Assembly: GCA_031417525.1 (NCBI GenBank)
Contig: JANOVT010000254.1
Location: 1 to 25,580, forward strand
Origin: JAIBBG01 sp031417525
Lineage (GTDB): Bacteria; Bacteroidota; Bacteroidia; Flavobacteriales_D; Sanyastnellaceae
Direction: 5' to 3'
Length of the DNA: 25,580 bases
In this document: positions 22,538 to 25,580 of the stretch, in pieces
Layout: each line of letters opens with the position of its first letter
Numbering within the stretch: position 1 is the stretch's first letter
The notes under the pieces: generated by a model
What the model was told of the DNA's origin: nothing
Database searches by the model: none
The model's input: the letters and a program-made list of their open reading frames with translations, nothing else
Translations under genes and position numbers: made by a program

Positions 22538-23971
22538 ATGACCGTAGCGAGAAAAGCAAGCAGCACCCCGGCGAAAAAACAGGTAGTTAATAAGCCAGCA
22601 AAAGTTGTATCCCTTACTTCTGAAAATCATAAATCCCAAACAGCAAAAACAAAAAAAATCTACGTCTTAGACACTTCTGTTTTATTACACGACCACAACA
22701 GCATCAATAGTTTCGAAGATAATCAGGTCGCCATTCCTATTACTGTTCTCGAAGAACTCGACAAATTTAAGGTCGGCAATGACACCAAAAATTTTGAAGC
22801 ACGAGAGTGTATTCGAATCATCGACAGACTTTCATCTACACACACTCTTCAAGAGTGGATTCCTTTAGAACACGAAGATGGTGGCTCTCTGAAAATTATC
22901 CTGAATACATCCGATGAATTGCCGCGAAATGCGGAAGCCATTTTTGATGTCAGAAAAAATGACCACAAGATTTTGAATGCGGCTATTCAGCTGCAACTCG
23001 AGGAGAAAAAATCGCGTGTGGTGATGGTTACTAAAGACATCAACCTTCGACTTAAAGCAAAAGCGTTGAATCTTCCGGCTGAGGATTACAAAACTGGCAA
23101 GGTGAAGGAATCGATGATGATGTATAGCGGCAAATCCACCATTGAAAATATGGACTCGGAGTTTATCCGCAAACTTTATCAGGAAGGCAGATCAGAAGAT
23201 ATCGAAGTTCTTGGTAAAGAGAAATACAACAATCATTTTTACATACTCAAGAATTGTTCGTCATCAGCGCTTGCCTATTACAATGCGAAGGAGCAGGAAA
23301 TCGAACGTGTAGATAAAGTGTATGCATATGGCATCAAACCAAAGAATGCTGAGCAGGCCTTTGCGTTGCACGCAATCTTAAATCCGGATATTAAACTGGT
23401 CACCATTTCGGGTGTTGCAGGAACGGGCAAAACTCTTCTGGCACTTGCAGGTTCTTTGGAAATGAAAAACAACTATGACCAACTGATTCTGGCCCGGCCG
23501 ATTGTTCCTTTGAGTAATAAGGAAATCGGATACTTGCCGGGCGATGCAGAGGAGAAAATCAATCCATACATGCAGCCGCTTTGGGACAATCTCAATTTTA
23601 TCAAAAATCAGTTTGGTGATAATGAGAAAAAACGCAAAGCTATCGAGGAGATGCAGGCACAAGGAAAAATCACGATTTGTCCTTTAGCGTTCATCCGAGG
23701 CCGCAGTTTATCGAATTGTGTATTCATCGTTGATGAAGCGCAGAATCTTACTCCGCATGAGGTGAAAACAATCATCACTCGTGCCGGAGAAAATACCAAA
23801 GTGATTCTGACGGGTGATGTACGACAAATTGATACACCTTATCTCGATGAGCAATCTAACGGGATGTCCTATGTCATTGAAAGGCTAAAAGGTCAGGATT
23901 TGTATTGCCACGTAACGCTTGAAAGAGGAGAAAGAAGTGAGTTGGCAAATCTGGCCAACGAGATGTTGTGA
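22538..23971 (+). CDS. PIN-PhoH fusion: nuclease domain plus ATPase
   Basis: 477 residues. After a basic N-terminal tail (K/A/P/T-rich, 1-38) a PIN-type nuclease domain runs about 40-180, with acidic residues D45 (VLDTS), E72/E73 (TVLEELDKF), D142 (KNDHKILNAA) and D167 (TKDINLRLKA). The C-terminal PhoH ATPase has Walker A G292-V-A-G-T-G-K-T, L-A-R-P-I-V-P at 318-324, Walker B CVFIVDEAQN (394-403), TGDVRQID (425-432) and the arginine-bearing end HVTLERGERSELANLA. This is the PhoH2/YlaK architecture; mycobacterial relatives unwind and cut RNA. An RNA-processing role here is by family. The frame opens at a GTG (22508); the ATG at 22538 begins the basic tail and is preferred. Divergent from bshA. 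Confidence 0.93.
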   Translation: MTVARKASSTPAKKQVVNKPAKVVSLTSENHKSQTAKTKKIYVLDTSVLLHDHNSINSFEDNQVAIPITVLEELDKFKVGNDTKNFEARECIRIIDRLSSTHTLQEWIPLEHEDGGSLKIILNTSDELPRNAEAIFDVRKNDHKILNAAIQLQLEEKKSRVVMVTKDINLRLKAKALNLPAEDYKTGKVKESMMMYSGKSTIENMDSEFIRKLYQEGRSEDIEVLGKEKYNNHFYILKNCSSSALAYYNAKEQEIERVDKVYAYGIKPKNAEQAFALHAILNPDIKLVTISGVAGTGKTLLALAGSLEMKNNYDQLILARPIVPLSNKEIGYLPGDAEEKINPYMQPLWDNLNFIKNQFGDNEKKRKAIEEMQAQGKITICPLAFIRGRSLSNCVFIVDEAQNLTPHEVKTIITRAGENTKVILTGDVRQIDTPYLDEQSNGMSYVIERLKGQDLYCHVTLERGERSELANLANEML

Positions 23972-24002
23972 TATTATCTGCAAGGGAAGAATAAATAGTT
24001 GA

Positions 24003-24040
24003 AACCCGGATGCCAGAAATGGTAGCCGGGTTTTTTTTTG
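24003..24040 (+). terminator. Terminator of the PhoH gene
   Basis: Outer stem AAACCCGG (24003-24010) with CCGGGTTT (24026-24033), an inner stem TGCCA/TGGTA with one G-T pair, and a GAAA tetraloop. A run of T's follows. It lies 31 bases after the PhoH stop. Confidence 0.9.
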
Positions 24041-24107
24041 TCTTGGTTGGAAATGTGCAAAGAAAAAAAAGTAATCGAAGCAGCAATTCTAGGATAAGCA
24101 AGTAAGT

Positions 24108-24295
24108 AACCTATAAGTTAACAGTCTCCATTGTCAACCTATAAGGTTGCGCACCTCATTCACCAGACTATAAGGTCCAAAACTCAATGGTGCACCTATA
24201 AGGTTACGAACCTATAAGGTTGAGAACCTATAAAGTTGAGAACCTATAAGGTTGTGCACCTATAAGGTACCAACATCCGTTGCGCACCTATAAGT
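24108..24295. repeat. Array of nine AACCTATAAGGTT inverted-repeat units
   Basis: Copies begin near 24108, 24136, 24166, 24194, 24209, 24225, 24241, 24258 and 24286. Each is built on ACCT-ATA-AGGT, a short stem with a three-base middle; three are exact AACCTATAAGGTT. Starts are 15-17 or about 28-30 bases apart, close to one or two periods of 15, and the joins often read TTG(T/C)GCACC. The array fills most of the 358-base convergent gap between the PhoH gene and the PspC gene; nothing else is seen there beyond the terminator. Confidence 0.85.
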
Positions 24296-24329
24296 ATGTA
24301 ATATTCAAAATATTAGGATGTATAATACC

Positions 24330-24554
24330 TCAAAGCTCAAGCTTTCTGCCCCGCCATTTCCATGGTTTCCAGATGCGTGTATTTCTTTTCCAAAAAATAA
24401 CCACGAGATAAGCGAAGATCGGCGAACCGAACGTGAGAAAGGAGAGATAGATAAACGTAAGTCGAACCTGGCGAGTTTTAACGCCCATGTAGTCAGCAAT
24501 ACCGGCACAAACCCCGAAGAGTTGTTTTTCCAGAAGAGATGGCAGCCTTTTCAT
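24330..24554 (-). CDS. Small PspC-domain membrane protein
   Basis: 74 residues forming a PspC domain almost by itself. KQLFGVCAGIADYMGVKTRQ is the conserved first part (the G-V-C-A-G-I-A-(D/E)-Y motif followed by V...R). Then comes a membrane helix (about 31-54, LTFIYLSFLTFGSPIFAYLVVIFW) and a basic tail. PspC proteins in proteobacteria couple envelope stress to the Psp response; in Bacteroidota the short form is common and its partners unclear. The ATG at 24554 is ten bases after the stop of the DUF2851 gene, so the two are likely one operon. An overlapping frame on the other strand and another minus frame are shadows. Confidence 0.85.
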   Translation of the reverse strand: MKRLPSLLEKQLFGVCAGIADYMGVKTRQVRLTFIYLSFLTFGSPIFAYLVVIFWKRNTRIWKPWKWRGRKLEL

Positions 24555-24564
24555 GATCTTTTTA

Positions 24565-25524
24565 CTATTGCTTCAAAAGTTTTAACCCTACCTGACATTG
24601 CAGGCACTTTCTCGCCGAGCAATATACATTATAAAGTTGTAAGAGGCTCTGACTGTCCGCAGCATTTTTGCAATCTTGCCCTAATTCAGACCATTTGCGC
24701 AATGTTACGTTCCATTCAGGTTCGCAAATTTCTAAAATATGAAGTGCTTTGTCAATTTGTTTTTGTTCCTGATGATATTTTCCATAGGTAAAAAGCGCAA
24801 CAGCAACTGTATTGATCAGGATATTTTGAATGGAGTCATTACCGGGTTTGCGAGCAGTGAAATTCGATTTTTTTCGCCCTTCTTCCAACGCTTCATCCTC
24901 AGTAACGAAGGTGTCAAACCGGTAGTGTTTATTCCAGTATTCATGTGGATCCACTTCGAACAATAAACGGATGGTTTCTGTTTCGGTCGTTTCCAGGATG
25001 GTTGAGAACAGATGCTCCGAAGCACAAACCAATGCTGCGAATTGCGCAATACGGATGGTCGGAAAATTGGAAGGTCTGAGTCGGCCGAAATTCCAGGCGG
25101 AAGTATTCATAGCTTTCAGATCGTATTTATGAGCAAGAAATAAATACTCTTTTTGCAGTCCGGCCGGGTATTCATCGGCCAAGATTTCTTGTAAAAATCC
25201 AGCTTGACCAAAAAGCAAAGCTTCCACCTGAAAAGGATCGCTTTTGTGACGAGCAAGCACAGCAAGCGGCAGCGATTCTGCCAGTCGTTCCATGGATTCC
25301 GCGTTTACTTTGAAACCGAAATTTCTTGCGAGTTTTCGGTAAAATGTTTCTGACCAGTCACCACCGGTTTTCTGAAATTGATCCAAAAAGGCAGTCGATT
25401 TTTCTTCCAGTCTTTCTATCAAAAGACGATCTTTCCATGACGTCCAGGTTAGAATGTCCACTTCAGATATTCTGGATTCACATGGAATCCATGATTTGTT
25501 TTTTAACCATTGCTGATAGCGCTC
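24565..25524 (-). CDS. DUF2851 family protein, N-terminus missing
   Basis: Partial. The frame is open from the TAG at 24565 up to codon 25522-25524, about 319 residues. Landmarks match DUF2851: KSWIPCESRISEVD, SWKDRLLIERLEEKS, DWSETFYRKLARNFGFKVNA, LAVLARHKSDPFQVEALLFGQAGFL, EYLFLAHKYDL and FGRLRPSNFPTIRIAQFAALV. From memory, family members are about 420-440 residues, so roughly 100 N-terminal residues are absent. The GTG at 25461 that would give a 298-residue protein lies inside conserved sequence and is not a true start. The in-frame TGA at 25527-25525 is made by the inverted-repeat junction at the window edge, not by the gene. Function unknown; the family is typical of Bacteroidota. Confidence 0.82.
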   Translation of the reverse strand, partial: ERYQQWLKNKSWIPCESRISEVDILTWTSWKDRLLIERLEEKSTAFLDQFQKTGGDWSETFYRKLARNFGFKVNAESMERLAESLPLAVLARHKSDPFQVEALLFGQAGFLQEILADEYPAGLQKEYLFLAHKYDLKAMNTSAWNFGRLRPSNFPTIRIAQFAALVCASEHLFSTILETTETETIRLLFEVDPHEYWNKHYRFDTFVTEDEALEEGRKKSNFTARKPGNDSIQNILINTVAVALFTYGKYHQEQKQIDKALHILEICEPEWNVTLRKWSELGQDCKNAADSQSLLQLYNVYCSARKCLQCQVGLKLLKQ

Positions 25525-25580
25525 TCATTGGGAATCAATGGGAGCGCTATCAGCAATGGTTAAAAAACAAATCATGGATT
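25486..25580. repeat. Fold-back inverted repeat at the window edge
   Basis: Bases 25486-25524 are the exact reverse complement of 25542-25580: 39 base pairs without a mismatch. The 17-base centre itself has an inner stem CATTG/CAATG (25526-25530 and 25536-25540). The right arm runs to the last base, so the true arm length is unknown. Both arms carry codons of the DUF2851 gene. Confidence 0.95.
25524..25580 (+). pseudogene. Inverted copy of the DUF2851 5' segment
   Basis: Read on the plus strand from 25524 the frame gives LIGNQWERYQQWLKNKSWI. From ERYQQW on, this is the same peptide encoded on the minus strand by the left arm. IGNQW continues the gene upstream in a way the left arm does not. 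It is therefore a second, opposite-facing piece of the same gene, most likely produced by a strand-switch artefact. Confidence 0.7.

Noticed and set aside
24108..24295. Possible CRISPR array
   Set aside because: The repeated unit is only about 13 bases and the gaps are 2-18 bases, partly related to the unit. There are no cas genes.
24318..24791. 157-codon plus-strand frame near the right end
   Set aside because: It is antisense to the PspC and DUF2851 genes, both of which have clear family motifs.

Overview
The window looks like a chromosomal segment, probably the end of a contig, from a member of the phylum Bacteroidota. Four things point there: a secreted protein with a C-terminal type IX secretion (T9SS) sorting domain, a TonB-dependent receptor with an N-terminal carboxypeptidase-regulatory-like domain, a BshA-type bacillithiol glycosyltransferase, and several start sites preceded by the Bacteroidota -7 promoter motif TAnnTTTG rather than a clear Shine-Dalgarno sequence. 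Base composition is moderately AT-rich and fairly even. I see no transposase, integrase, phage gene, CRISPR array, tRNA or rRNA.

Layout. Positions 1-400 hold the last codons of an unidentified gene and three successive terminator hairpins. At 467-1919 (+) lie a MazG-like nucleotide pyrophosphohydrolase and an L-Ala-D/L-Glu-type dipeptide epimerase, closed by a double hairpin shared with the convergent gene. From 4229 down to 1976 (-) are an alpha/beta hydrolase, an ArsR-type regulator, a small secreted CarboxypepD_reg-like protein and a YwqK/MORN-type secreted protein. From 12128 down to 4409 (-) are a fused E1 alpha/beta 2-oxoacid dehydrogenase, a large TonB-dependent receptor and a T9SS-secreted beta-helix/PKD protein. 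The last two look like a surface uptake pair. A 0.67 kb AT-rich gap then leads to a histone-like AT-hook/winged-helix protein (12800, +).

The plus-strand block 13529-20412 has a COG2509-type FAD-dependent dehydrogenase followed by three paralogous secreted proteins of 171, 910 and 443 residues. These share an N-terminal domain; the two long ones also share TPR-like repeats and a C-terminal module. A type II dehydroquinase gene (aroQ) sits between the second and third. This family is the best candidate here for an undescribed system. A minus-strand pair follows (bshA and a two-TM membrane protein with a 4-base overlap), then a divergent PIN-PhoH ATPase gene. Last are an irregular array of AACCTATAAGGTT repeats, a PspC-domain gene and a truncated DUF2851 gene.

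The right edge (25486-25580) is a near-perfect inverted repeat whose two arms carry the same piece of the DUF2851 gene in opposite orientations. I read it as a fold-back chimera at a contig end, so that gene's apparent N-terminus is not real. In many genes here the longest open frame begins at a TTG or GTG upstream of the likely ATG; I moved those starts and give the reason in each entry.
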